Assembly: GCA_021818955.1 (NCBI GenBank)
Contig: JAKASR010000009.1
Coordinates: 1 to 64,000, forward strand
Direction: 5' to 3'
From: Acidobacteriota bacterium
GTDB lineage: Bacteria; Acidobacteriota; Terriglobia; Terriglobales; SCQP01
DNA: 64,000 bases
Positions within the stretch are counted from its first letter, which is position 1, and every line of letters begins with the position of its first letter. The notes below the pieces were generated by a model. The model was given only the letters and a program-made list of their open reading frames with translations, did no database searches and was not told the DNA's origin. The position numbers were made by a program, and so were the translations under genes. Of this stretch, positions 48,591 through 58,323 are shown one piece after another.

Positions 48591-48758
48591 ATGATGAGCA
48601 ATCTGATGGATTTGGGAATCGGCGTTCTAGCCGCCGGCGTTACCTGCACTTTTGGCTTTTTAACCACGAAATTCGTGATGTTTGGACTGGGGCGAAGCCT
48701 ACGCGCGGCCGGCTGGGAACGGGAAATTTCGAATCAGAAGCACCCGGCAGCAGATTGA
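48591..48758 (+). CDS. Small membrane protein (55 aa)
   Basis: MMSNLMDLGIGVLAAGVTCTFGFLTTKFVMFGLGRSLRAAGWEREISNQKHPAAD; its TGA overlaps TTG of the next gene. Confidence 0.4.
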   Translation: MMSNLMDLGIGVLAAGVTCTFGFLTTKFVMFGLGRSLRAAGWEREISNQKHPAAD

Positions 48759-50080
48759 AACAACTATTAGCCAAACCGACACTATTTTACTTGTTGATCG
48801 GAATTGTAATAATTCTTTTGTCAACAGAATGGTTTTGGCTGGGGCATCGGGTCAAACAAGCCCGCCAAGTTTATCATCAGCAAACCTTAAAGGCCCTGCC
48901 GCCGCGAAAGCCGGCCCTGCGCCGGTTAGGCGGTAGAATCCCGCCGCGGAGCAACTTCACTCAATACCTTGAAAAGTTGGGTATTTCCGCCGGCAGCGCC
49001 GGACAACTGCTGGCGGACGCAAAGCCAATCTACAATCTGGCGCGCATTCGCGCCGGCAACCAGTTGTATGTATATGAAACGCCCCAAGCCGTTATACAAC
49101 AGCTTCGGTATCAAATTAATTTGGATCATCAGCTATGGCTTACCCGATCCGGCAATGACTATCGAGCCCAGTTGCATGCCTTGCGCTATCGCTATCAGTG
49201 GGTGGGAGTCAGCGGAACGGTAAGCGATTCCCTGTTCAATGCCGTACAAGCGGCCGGCGAACACGATCAACTCGCGCTGATGCTGGCCGGCATCTTCGGC
49301 TGGGACATCGATTTCAACACCGATACCCGGCCTGGCGACAGCTTTCGCGTGCTGGTGCAGAAGCGCTTCCGGCATGGGCAGTTTGCCGGATACGGGCAGA
49401 TCATGGCGGCTGAATATGTCAACCGCGGGCACGCATACCAGGCGCTGCATTATAGCTACCATCGCGACGGTCATTTGCAAACAGCTTATTTTCAACCGGA
49501 TGGGCGGCCGCTCAAGCGGGAATTTTTAAGCTCACCGCTGCGTTTCGCCGCCCCCATAACGTCTCCCTTCAGTTATCACCGTTTTCATCCCATTTTGAAA
49601 ATTTACCGTCCGCATTTGGGCATAGATTTTGGCGCACCCTATGGCAGCCCGGTACAGAGCATTGGCAACGGGACGGTGGTATTTGCCGGCTGGGACGGAG
49701 AAGCCGGACGACTGATCAAGATTCATCATGCCAATGGATACCTGACGTTATACATGCATCTGTCGCGCATCCTGGTCCACCGCGGCGAGCATGTGCAGCA
49801 AGGGGAATTGATCGGCCGGGTGGGGTCCACCGGATTATCGACCGGGCCGCATCTGGATTTCCGCATCGAGCACGACGGCACTTTCGAGAACTTCGAAGTG
49901 GTGCGCCGCCACTTGCCGCCGGCGGCTCCATTACCCCACCGCGATCTGCGCGGCTTGCAGCAGGAGTGGCGGGCCACCGTACCGCTTATGGCATCGCTGA
50001 ATAATCGGGGGGAAAAAATCCTCAGTGTTGCCAGTTTGCAGTCCGCAACCTTGCCGCCGGAAATCAGCCGGGGCCATTAA
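48755..50080 (+). CDS. M23 family metallopeptidase (membrane anchored)
   Basis: N-terminal TM, IYRPHLGIDFGAPYGSPVQSIGNGTVVFAGWDGEAGRLIKIHHANGYLTLYMHLSRI...GRVGSTGLSTGPHLDFRI. Confidence 0.9.
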   Translation: MKQLLAKPTLFYLLIGIVIILLSTEWFWLGHRVKQARQVYHQQTLKALPPRKPALRRLGGRIPPRSNFTQYLEKLGISAGSAGQLLADAKPIYNLARIRAGNQLYVYETPQAVIQQLRYQINLDHQLWLTRSGNDYRAQLHALRYRYQWVGVSGTVSDSLFNAVQAAGEHDQLALMLAGIFGWDIDFNTDTRPGDSFRVLVQKRFRHGQFAGYGQIMAAEYVNRGHAYQALHYSYHRDGHLQTAYFQPDGRPLKREFLSSPLRFAAPITSPFSYHRFHPILKIYRPHLGIDFGAPYGSPVQSIGNGTVVFAGWDGEAGRLIKIHHANGYLTLYMHLSRILVHRGEHVQQGELIGRVGSTGLSTGPHLDFRIEHDGTFENFEVVRRHLPPAAPLPHRDLRGLQQEWRATVPLMASLNNRGEKILSVASLQSATLPPEISRGH

Positions 50081-50160
50081 TAAAAGACAGCATACCGCAG
50101 GCAGAAATCTCCACACTCCATCCAGCCACCGCCAAGGGGCGGGAAATGAAAGCCTGGCTT

Positions 50161-50370
50161 TCAGAGAACAATGCGCCGCAGGATGCGCCCGGCCAGAACG
50201 CTAAGCGCGAAAGCCGCGCCCAGGCTCAATTTCCAATGGCGCGCCAGCAAGTCACGCATCTCCATGCGCTGGCGCAGGCGCAGACGTAAAGCGGTCGCCG
50301 TAGTTTCGATTCGCTGGCGCTGCACATCGATGCGCTGATTCATTTCAGTTGTGCTGGGTTGAGTAGCCAT
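50161..50370 (-). CDS. Hypothetical small protein with C-terminal TM
   Basis: 69 aa, amphipathic N-terminus, C-terminal TM. Confidence 0.4.
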   Translation of the reverse strand: MATQPSTTEMNQRIDVQRQRIETTATALRLRLRQRMEMRDLLARHWKLSLGAAFALSVLAGRILRRIVL

Positions 50371-50427
50371 GTTCCATCCTCGCGCTCGCAGCCTGGAAAA
50401 AGCAGGAGTCTGAATCCCGCGCCAGGA

Positions 50428-50688
50428 TCAGCCGCGGCGGCCCAGGGTCAGGCCCAACACCAAACCCGCCGCCACCACGCCGCCCAGCAGCCAGCCGATA
50501 TTGCGCTTGCGGCCTTGGGGGGATTGTAAATGGCGCCAAAATTTTTCGGCGCTCCGCCAGACATATTGAGCTTGCCGGGTTTGAAGGCGCAGGCGCGCCG
50601 CCCAGCAGCCGAGAGCGTGGCCCCAGTGTTCGGCTTGCGGCTGCCAGCGGGAGGCGGGCAAAGAGATGGGTGGAGGTAGAGTGCTCAT
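50428..50688 (-). CDS. Hypothetical small protein with C-terminal TM
   Basis: 86 aa, RNIGWLLGGVVAAGLVLGLTLGRRG at C-terminus. Confidence 0.4.
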   Translation of the reverse strand: MSTLPPPISLPASRWQPQAEHWGHALGCWAARLRLQTRQAQYVWRSAEKFWRHLQSPQGRKRNIGWLLGGVVAAGLVLGLTLGRRG

Positions 50689-50729
50689 GATCGCAAATTC
50701 CCGTTGCCTCTATGGATGCAGCCGGAGGG

Positions 50730-51416
50730 TCAAGCGATGATGCCGGTGTTTTCGATTCGCCAGGCGCGGTATCTATGCCCGCAGAGCAGCGCGTAATGGC
50801 TACCGGAGGCAAAAATCAGGATCCAAGCGACGATCCAAAGCACCTGCACGAAGATGAAAAGCCACGCCACAGGCCAGAGCAGATAAAACAGAGTGGCCGA
50901 TGCGGTCACCATTTCCATGAAGGTATTCAGCTTGCCCAGGCGGCTGGGGCGAAAATCGGAGAAGCCGGTGACGAAATACAACACCAACGCGACGGTCACG
51001 ATGCTGAAATCGCGAACCAAGCCCAAAAGGGTCAGGCGCAAGGGAAATGCACGCAGCAGGGTGAGGCTGATAAACAATGTCGACATCAGCAGTTTATCGG
51101 CGAGAGGATCCAGCACCAAGCCAAGCCGGGAAACTTCGCCCCGACGCCGCGCCAGCCAGCCATCGGCGCCATCGCTGAGCGCAGCCACGGCAAAACAGGA
51201 GGCCGCCCATCCGGGACGATGCAGCCAGAAAAAAGTCGCCATCAAGGGAGTTAACGCCAAGCGCAGTTCGGTGACCAGATTCGAGGGCAGCAGCCAGACA
51301 CGCTGCGGAGTAGAAAGCAGGCGGGCGGAGGAGGCATGGCGCTCAGGCGAGGCGGGCAGCGAATTGGGAGGCTGGCTTTCGAGCATCTTTTTTCGGCAGC
51401 AGGAGCCGACGACCAC
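50730..51416 (-). CDS. CDP-alcohol phosphatidyltransferase family (PgsA-like)
   Basis: SDGADGWLARRRGEVSRLGLVLDPLADKL motif; NLVTELRLALTP. Confidence 0.9.
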   Translation of the reverse strand: MVVGSCCRKKMLESQPPNSLPASPERHASSARLLSTPQRVWLLPSNLVTELRLALTPLMATFFWLHRPGWAASCFAVAALSDGADGWLARRRGEVSRLGLVLDPLADKLLMSTLFISLTLLRAFPLRLTLLGLVRDFSIVTVALVLYFVTGFSDFRPSRLGKLNTFMEMVTASATLFYLLWPVAWLFIFVQVLWIVAWILIFASGSHYALLCGHRYRAWRIENTGIIA

Positions 51417-51500
51417 CGGCCGGCGGGTTCAATCCCAGGAATGATCCTGGCCAAGCACGCGCGGCGGCGATAATTAATTTTAGAGGCAGCGAGAACTTTC

Positions 51501-52031
51501 ATGGCGGAAACACAATCCGATTGCCCGGCGATAAGCGGAGCGCCGTGGCGGCTGCGCCCGGCGGTGGCAAGCGATTTTGACTCGCTTTGGGCACTGGATC
51601 AGGTCTGCTTCGCGCCCGAACTGGCATATTCCCGGCGGGAGATGCGCGAGCTTATGTCCATGCGCAATGCCGCCACGTGGCTGGCTGAAAGCCAGCCGGA
51701 GACAGCCACGGGAGAGCCGGCAGCCAAGCCGGCGCCGCTAGGCTTTATCGTTTTGCACGCCGCAGGCACGACCGGACATGTCATCACGCTCGATGTCGCA
51801 CCCCAAAGCCGCCGCCAGGGGCTGGGAGCCGCCCTGCTCGCAATAGGCGAACTCTACAGCCGACGGCGGGGCGCCCGCCGCATGCGGCTGGAGACAGCGG
51901 TCAACAATGACACCGCTTTACGCTTTTATAAGCGGCAGGGGTATCAGATCACGAACCGGCTCAACGGCTACTACACGCGCGAACTCGACGCCTGGCAGCT
52001 CGAAAAACCGCTTGAAATAGGCGCAAAGTAG
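51501..52031 (+). CDS. GNAT N-acetyltransferase, RimI-like
   Basis: ITLDVAPQSRRQGLGAALLAIGEL...LETAVNNDTALRFYKRQGYQI. Confidence 0.88.
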   Translation: MAETQSDCPAISGAPWRLRPAVASDFDSLWALDQVCFAPELAYSRREMRELMSMRNAATWLAESQPETATGEPAAKPAPLGFIVLHAAGTTGHVITLDVAPQSRRQGLGAALLAIGELYSRRRGARRMRLETAVNNDTALRFYKRQGYQITNRLNGYYTRELDAWQLEKPLEIGAK

Positions 52032-52215
52032 GCAAAATTCCCATTGCGCCAGCGTTGTTCCAACGTGCCGCAGGCGCTGGGATGATTATGCCAATTCCAA
52101 CTGCCACACCCTCCTATTTAATTCATAAACATGGCTATAATCCATTGAAAACCGGCGCGCATAGCAGAAAGGATCGCGATAACGGATACTAAGCCATTAT
52201 TTTTTAGTATCCAAT

Positions 52216-52578
52216 TCAAAGAAGCATCCTGGCATTGATCCGCTGAGGCGCCACCAGCAAGGTTGAGCTCCGCGAGCCATAGATGGCGAAACAATGCCAA
52301 AAGCGCGGAGCCAGCACACCCAAACTCCGGGCTTCGTAATAAGAAAACCGGGATTTCAACCGAGGGCTGATCACCGCCACATCGGCAATCCCCCGGGGCG
52401 GTTTGCGCGGTCCCCATTGCCCAGCCGATTTACAACCGACGAAAGGCACCCGTACCTTCGCCAGAGAAACAGGGGCGGAGCGTTGCGCGCTCAAGGCCGC
52501 CGGCCAGCACAACGCCGCCATGACCGCGAATCCGCCCGCCGTATTTCTCCAACATCGCGCCGTAGTCGATCGCCGCAT
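52216..52578 (-). pseudogene. Truncated secreted protein remnant
   Basis: Signal-like N-terminus then VPFVGCKSAGQWGPRKPPRG...YYEARSLGVLAPRFWHCFAIYGS; looks like only the N-terminal part of a larger secreted family. Confidence 0.45.
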
Positions 52579-52694
52579 GGCTGCCCTTGCCTTTACACAA
52601 TGCCCGCGTGCTTGCGATAATAAATTTTCGCGTATTTACAGCGCAAGCGGCGCGCTTTCGAGGCGCGGCCCATTCCAAAAGAAAAGCAGGCGAC

Positions 52695-53258
52695 ATGGCG
52701 ATCTCCGCCACGCAAATCCGTCCCGGCATGGTGATCATGCATGAGCGGGAACTCTACTCGGTATTCAGCATTACCCATCGCACGCCCGGCAATCTGCGCG
52801 CGTTCGTGCAGGCCAAGCTGCGCAATCTGCGCACGGGCGCGATGATGGAGCACCGATTCCGCTCGGAAGACCGCATCGAGCGCGCCGTACTGGATGAAAC
52901 CGAGATGGAGTATCTTTACCGCGATGGCAGCGACTACCATTTCATGAACACCGAGACCTACGAACAGGTGCATCTTTCGGCCGAGGTCCTGGGGGAAGCG
53001 GTTGAATACCTGATATCCAATCTGCGCATTCAGGTCGCTTTTTATGAAGGCAAGCCGGTTTCGATCGAGCTGCCGCCAACGGTGGATATGGAAGTCATCG
53101 AAACGGAACCGGGGCTGAAGGGGGCAACGGTATCGAACGTCACCAAGCCGGCCAAAATGGAGACCGGGGTGGTGGTGCAGGTGCCGAGCTTCATTAATGC
53201 CGGCGAAAAGATTCGGGTGGATACGGCGGAAGGCAAATACCTGGAACGAGTCAAATAG
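52695..53258 (+). CDS. efp: Elongation factor P
   Basis: [48 protein letters not shown]..., [12 protein letters not shown]-type motif, three-domain length. Confidence 0.95.
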   Translation: MAISATQIRPGMVIMHERELYSVFSITHRTPGNLRAFVQAKLRNLRTGAMMEHRFRSEDRIERAVLDETEMEYLYRDGSDYHFMNTETYEQVHLSAEVLGEAVEYLISNLRIQVAFYEGKPVSIELPPTVDMEVIETEPGLKGATVSNVTKPAKMETGVVVQVPSFINAGEKIRVDTAEGKYLERVK

Positions 53259-53341
53259 CCTGCCCCGCGGCAGGGCTTGATAGCCGGCGGCATCGAATTT
53301 AGACCGCATCATTGATTGAGGATGCATCAGGGGCAGCGGTC

Positions 53342-53827
53342 ATGCTGGTGGGCGACATTCTAAGCGGGCGGCTGCTGACGGTGACTCCGCAAATGACGGT
53401 GCGGGAGGCGGCGCAGCGGATGCGCGGCGCCGACGTGGGCGCCGTTCCGGTGCTGGCCGGCTCACGCCTGCTGGGCGTGCTGACGGATCGCGACATTGTT
53501 TTGCGTTGCGTGGCCGCCGGCCGCTCGCCCGAACAGTGCCGCGTGGTCGATATTCTTACTCCCGGCGTGGTGACGGTGGCCGCCGACACGCCGCTGGATG
53601 AAGCCGCGCGGCTAATGGCGCAGCATCGCATTCGCCGGCTGCCGGTGACGCGCTCGGGGCGGCTGGTGGGGATGATCTCGCTAGGCGACTTGGCGCTGCG
53701 GCATCCGCTCAAGCAGGGGGTAGCGGCGGCGCTGGAAGGCGTCAGCCAGACAAGGCGCAAAGCACAAGGCGCAAAGCCGAAAGAGCACACTTCCAAGCTC
53801 AAGACGAAACAAGCCAACCCCGGCTAA
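53342..53827 (+). CDS. CBS-pair domain protein
   Basis: Two CBS motifs: VREAAQRMRGADVGAVPVLAGSRLLGVLTDRDIVLR and LDEAARLMAQHRIRRLPVTRSGRLVGMISLGDLAL. Confidence 0.93.
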   Translation: MLVGDILSGRLLTVTPQMTVREAAQRMRGADVGAVPVLAGSRLLGVLTDRDIVLRCVAAGRSPEQCRVVDILTPGVVTVAADTPLDEAARLMAQHRIRRLPVTRSGRLVGMISLGDLALRHPLKQGVAAALEGVSQTRRKAQGAKPKEHTSKLKTKQANPG

Positions 53828-53918
53828 AACCAGCAAGAATTTATCTTGGCTCCCCGCCCCAACGGATAAGCGAAAGGCGGATGCAAAGCTGAAATCTCAA
53901 AGCGGATAGGGACGGCTT

Positions 53919-55247
53919 TCAGGTCAGGCCGCCGGGTTTGGCAGCGAACGTTTCGGGACGGGAGGCCGTTTCGATCGCCGCTACTTTGGGTAGCATGATC
54001 CGCACGTCGGTGCCCTCGCCCACACGGCTTTCGATATCCAGCCTGGCGGCGGCGCCATACAAGACGCGCAGGCGCTCGCGAACGTTGGCCAAGCCGATGC
54101 CGCTGAGCGGCGCGCCCGCGCCGGGGGCATAGCCCACGCCATCATCCTTGATCTCAATCCGCACCTGGCCATCCGTCTGCCAGGCGCGCACGGCGATGGC
54201 TCCGCCCTGCAGCTTGGGCGAGAGGCCGTGGCGAATGGAGTTTTCGACAATGGGCTGGAGCAGCATGCTGGGCACCAGGCAATCGAGCGCTTGCGGATCG
54301 ATGTCGTAGGTCACGCGCAGCTTTTCCGGGCCGAAGCGCTCCAGCTCGATCGCCAGATAATCCTGGATGAAAGCCACCTCATGGCGCAGCGGCACATGGT
54401 TGTCGTGGGTTTCGAGCAGGCGGCGCAGGATGTTGGATAGCTGCACAATCAGGCGCCGCGCCCGGTCCGGGTTGAGGCGGATGAGCGAGGCAATCGAGTT
54501 CAAGGTATTGAACAGGAAGTGAGGATTGATCTGGCTGGTGAGCGCGTCCAGGCGCGCCTGCACCAGCAGGCGTTTTTGCTCATCGAGCTGGCGCTCGATG
54601 CGGCTGTTATTCCAGATCTTGATGGGAATGGCCACGGTCAGCACGGTGGTGAAGACCACGACCGCGACACCCCAGGCGTTCACCGGACGGATGGCATAGA
54701 GCAGGCGGGGAAAGGCGTGGGCCAACTCCAGCTCGGCGAGGGTGAGCAGGATCAGCACGGCAAAGAGCAGCGCCTGCCAATCGCGGAAGGGGCGGTCGAG
54801 GCGATTGCGCAGCCAGCGCCACAGTTCCAGATCGATAAAGGGCGAAAAGGCCCAAATCTCGTCGTAATCGGGGGCGACACGGCGGCACAAACCACCGCAC
54901 CAGCCGGCCAGCAGCGCCATGGGCAAGCTCAGCCATTCATGCACCCAAAGCGCCGGCAGCGCAATCACCGCGCCGCCGGCCAAGCCGGCAATCTGCCCCG
55001 CCAGCAAGCCAATCAGCATAGCGCCCGGGACGGTCAAGTCGGCCATGCTGAAACTTTTCACCAGCAGGCGAATGCCGACGCCGCCAGCCAGCGGAATGGT
55101 CAAATATAAGACGAAAATCAGCTTTTCGCGCAGGCTCCGCTCTTCTTTATAGAGGTAGCGCTTGAACAGCACCGAGCGCACCAGCACGCTGGCGATAGCC
55201 GCGATCAAGGCCAGTTTGAGCAGCAAAGCTACCAGCAGGAGGCGCAT
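53919..55247 (-). CDS. LytS-family sensor histidine kinase
   Basis: 5TM LYT-type sensor, SQINPHFLFNTLNSIASLIR, HATPase IVENSIRHGLSPKLQGG...GIGLANVRERL. Confidence 0.93.
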   Translation of the reverse strand: MRLLLVALLLKLALIAAIASVLVRSVLFKRYLYKEERSLREKLIFVLYLTIPLAGGVGIRLLVKSFSMADLTVPGAMLIGLLAGQIAGLAGGAVIALPALWVHEWLSLPMALLAGWCGGLCRRVAPDYDEIWAFSPFIDLELWRWLRNRLDRPFRDWQALLFAVLILLTLAELELAHAFPRLLYAIRPVNAWGVAVVVFTTVLTVAIPIKIWNNSRIERQLDEQKRLLVQARLDALTSQINPHFLFNTLNSIASLIRLNPDRARRLIVQLSNILRRLLETHDNHVPLRHEVAFIQDYLAIELERFGPEKLRVTYDIDPQALDCLVPSMLLQPIVENSIRHGLSPKLQGGAIAVRAWQTDGQVRIEIKDDGVGYAPGAGAPLSGIGLANVRERLRVLYGAAARLDIESRVGEGTDVRIMLPKVAAIETASRPETFAAKPGGLT

Positions 55248-55442
55248 GAAAGATCCTTGACAGTACCATCATGTCCGAATCGCATGGAACGCGCCAGCCC
55301 GCGGGTGTATGGCCGGCGGTGAATAAACCGCGCCCTGGACATTGAGCGCACTATAGAATTGATTCAACGACACAACGGCACTTCATCTTAACCATTTCAC
55401 CTCGACGCCGCCGCAGCGGAGGGGCCGGTATAATAAGGAGAG

Positions 55443-56078
55443 ATGGCCGCCCCCGAAACCGCAATCACCGGCATACAGCCGGCCGCCGAGGCCGATTTCC
55501 CCACCCGCTGGGGGCATTTCCGGCTCTACGGTTTCGAGGCCGATCTGGGCTCCGGAGTCGAGACCGCGCTAGCGCTGCGCATCGGCCCGCTCGATACGCC
55601 GCTGGTTCGCATCCATTCGCAATGCCTGACCGGCGATGTCTTTCATTCGCTGCGCTGCGACTGCCGCGACCAACTCGAACTGGCATTGGAGGCGATCGCC
55701 GCTTCCGGCAACGGCTTGCTGATCTATGAAGACAAGGAAGGCCGCGGCATTGGGTTGATCAACAAACTGCGCGCGTATCAACTGCAGGACCGCGGCGCCG
55801 ATACCGTCGAGGCCAATGAGCGGCTCGGCCTGCCCAAGGATGCGCGCGATTACCGCCTGCCAGTGGAGATTCTGCACTGGTTTGGGATTGGACGGCTAAA
55901 GCTATTGTCAAACAACCCGGAGAAAATCCAGGCACTGGCCGCCGCGGGCATCGAGGTAGCCGAGCGGATTGCCTGCCAACCGCCGGCGGCTTCCTCCCAT
56001 GCCGAACGCTATCTGCGCACCAAGCGGGAAAAGATGGGACATCTACTGGAAGAAAACAGCGATAAAGCAAGGCGATAA
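55443..56078 (+). CDS. ribA: GTP cyclohydrolase II
   Basis: HSQCLTGDVFHSLRCDC zinc motif, EGRGIGLINKLRAYQLQDRGADTVEAN, KLLSNNPEKIQAL. Confidence 0.95.
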   Translation: MAAPETAITGIQPAAEADFPTRWGHFRLYGFEADLGSGVETALALRIGPLDTPLVRIHSQCLTGDVFHSLRCDCRDQLELALEAIAASGNGLLIYEDKEGRGIGLINKLRAYQLQDRGADTVEANERLGLPKDARDYRLPVEILHWFGIGRLKLLSNNPEKIQALAAAGIEVAERIACQPPAASSHAERYLRTKREKMGHLLEENSDKARR

Positions 56079-56151
56079 GCATCTTACCGCGGCATTTTCC
56101 ACCAAAGAAAAATACTCAAGCCCCCTCCGCCCGACAAGCCCTGCAAAGCAA

Positions 56152-56370
56152 GCGGCTCGGCCGCTTTTACTTTTAGGCGCTGACGCTTTCGCAATGGTCC
56201 GGCCGAAACCGGACGCTTTGCGAATACTAATGGAGACCGAAAATTTATTGTCGTTAATAGGCGCGGGACCTAAAAGAAACCCCGCGCTTCAGCTTGCGGG
56301 CATGGCTAGAGGCAATTTCTCCGAAATGGCCAATGACGAATACTGCTGTCCGACTCGGCCGTTAACGCTT
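56152..56370 (+). repeat. Dispersed hairpin repeat, copy 12
   Basis: Head GCGGCTCGGCCGC..., core, GGCAATTTCTCCGAAATGGCC arm, tail. Confidence 0.95.
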
Positions 56371-56398
56371 GACGGATCCTTCCAACGTCAGCTCAGGC

Positions 56399-57769
56399 TT
56401 ACACCAGATTCAGTCCGACGCGCGCCATGGCGCGGCGGGGGGCGGGATGGTGCATGAACCATTGCCAGGGGCGGCCGGAGCGGAAGTTTTCCGCGCTGAG
56501 GAGGGTGATGCCCTGATTAATGCCCAGCACATAGGGGCTGGCCCAACCGGTGAGCGGGTTGAAGGCGTCACAGAAGCCGTAACGTCCCCAGATTAGCGGC
56601 AGGCGCGGGCCCCAGGCATGGAGCATGTGGCTCATATCGCGCAGGCAAAGCCGCGGGGTAAACATGAGCGAACCGGCGGCGGCGCAGGGGACGATGGTGC
56701 CATCAATCGCCGCCTCGCTTACCGGCCCCGCCGGCGGGCCGCCCCAGGCGACATAGCCGTCGCGGCTCTCGGAGGCGGTAATGCCCCAGGTCTGACTGCC
56801 ATAATCGCGAAAGCGGCGGCCGAGCGTGGCGCACCAGGCGCGTTGCGCGCGCGTGGCGGCGATGGAATTTGCGAAATAATTCAGCCGTTCGCCCCGCGTG
56901 TCGCGCCGATGGCGGTAATCCACCCAGGCGTGCGAGTACTGATGGATGAACAGCGGCGCAGCGCCGGCGACATAACGAAAGCCGGCAAATTCGACCCAGG
57001 GGCGGTCAATCGCCTGCCAGGCTTCGGCCGGTATGGGATGCGACTCGGAGCCGATCGCCAGCAGATAGAGCAAAGTCTCTTCACAATAACTATCCCAGCG
57101 AGCGGCGAGAAAGCCGGAACCGGAAAGCCAGCCCATGGAAAGGCGATGGGGATCACCGGCCAGCATCCAGCGAAAATCGACGCGGCGGTAAACCGCCTCG
57201 GCCAATTGAGCCAGGCGCGGCTGGGCGGGAAAGGCGGCGCCAGCGGAAAGCATGCCGGCCAGCAGCAACGCCGTATCCATGGAGGAGACTTCACTGCCGG
57301 GCGCCGGCCGGCCGCCGGCCATGTCGTAATAGTGGTAAAACCAGCCGCGTTGATGGCGGGCATCGGCGGCAAAGAATTCGAGCGTGGCCAGCGCGCGTTG
57401 CTCGGCCAGCGGGCGCGGCACCCAGCCGCGGGCAGCGGCAATGGCCAGCGCGGTCAAGCCGAAGCCAGTGGCGGCAATGCTGGCCAAGTCCAGCCCGGCA
57501 CTCGCGCCACGGGCCAAAGCGCGATCGCGCACCAAGCCGGTGCGCGCATCGGCGTTTTCCCAGAAATAGCGAAACGCGCGGCGCGAAAGTTCTTCCAGAA
57601 AAGCGTCATTGGCCGGCAGCAACGGCGCCGGCTTGGCGGCCAGGTGTAAGGGAATGGTGGAATTCGAGTTCGGCAGGAGGCGGTCTTTCAAGGCCGGCGA
57701 GATTTGGCCTTTCAGTCCGAGGGCGGCCAGGCCCAGCCCGGCGCCGCGCAGAAACGAGCGCCGCGGCAT
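56399..57769 (-). CDS. Tat-exported glucoamylase-like protein (COG5368-type)
   Basis: MPRRSFLRGAGLGLAALGLKG; RRAFRYFWENADARTGLVRDRA, YYDMAGGRPAPGSEVSSMDTALLLAGML, WGITASESRDGYVAWGGPP; ORF extension to 58114 is repeat-derived. Confidence 0.85.
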   Translation of the reverse strand: MPRRSFLRGAGLGLAALGLKGQISPALKDRLLPNSNSTIPLHLAAKPAPLLPANDAFLEELSRRAFRYFWENADARTGLVRDRALARGASAGLDLASIAATGFGLTALAIAAARGWVPRPLAEQRALATLEFFAADARHQRGWFYHYYDMAGGRPAPGSEVSSMDTALLLAGMLSAGAAFPAQPRLAQLAEAVYRRVDFRWMLAGDPHRLSMGWLSGSGFLAARWDSYCEETLLYLLAIGSESHPIPAEAWQAIDRPWVEFAGFRYVAGAAPLFIHQYSHAWVDYRHRRDTRGERLNYFANSIAATRAQRAWCATLGRRFRDYGSQTWGITASESRDGYVAWGGPPAGPVSEAAIDGTIVPCAAAGSLMFTPRLCLRDMSHMLHAWGPRLPLIWGRYGFCDAFNPLTGWASPYVLGINQGITLLSAENFRSGRPWQWFMHHPAPRRAMARVGLNLV

Positions 57770-57822
57770 CGGACGACCACCGTTGGCCTGAGCCGGAGAG
57801 TCCGGTTCGGCGGGGCAAGACG

Positions 57823-58040
57823 CGGCACGGCCGCTTTTACTTTTAGACGCTGACGCTTTCGCCAAGGTCCGGCCGAAACCGGACGCATTGCGAATACTCA
57901 TGGCTGCCGGGCATTGCCGGGCGCAATTCCTGCGGAATTGCTTGGTATTGTCGTTCATAGGCGCGGGACCTAATAGAAACCCCGCGCTTCGGCCTGCGAT
58001 TTCGGACGAAAACTGCTGTCCGACTCGGCCGTTAACGCTT
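57823..58040 (+). repeat. Dispersed hairpin repeat, copy 13 (one GCAATTCC..GGAATTGC arm)
   Basis: Head, GCAATTCCTGCGGAATTGC arm, core, tail. Confidence 0.95.
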
Positions 58041-58323
58041 AATGATGTAAGAGAATCCGGGCAACTGCCGCTGGCGCGCAGGCGCTTGCCGCAGGCCTGT
58101 TTCGCATCGGCCATGGCGCTTACCGGACCTCAGCTTAGCCGCACGACATGCGCCCACTCGCTCAGGGAAAAGCATTAGATTGAGCGAGTTTTTTCGTTTA
58201 AAGAAAAAGCTACCAGCTACCAGCGCCAGCTCAAGGAAGAATTGCTTGCATGAAGGCAAGGCTGAACTTGCCACGATTGCGAGGCTCTCCAGCGCATAGG
58301 AGAGGATCAGTTAAAAACCCGGC

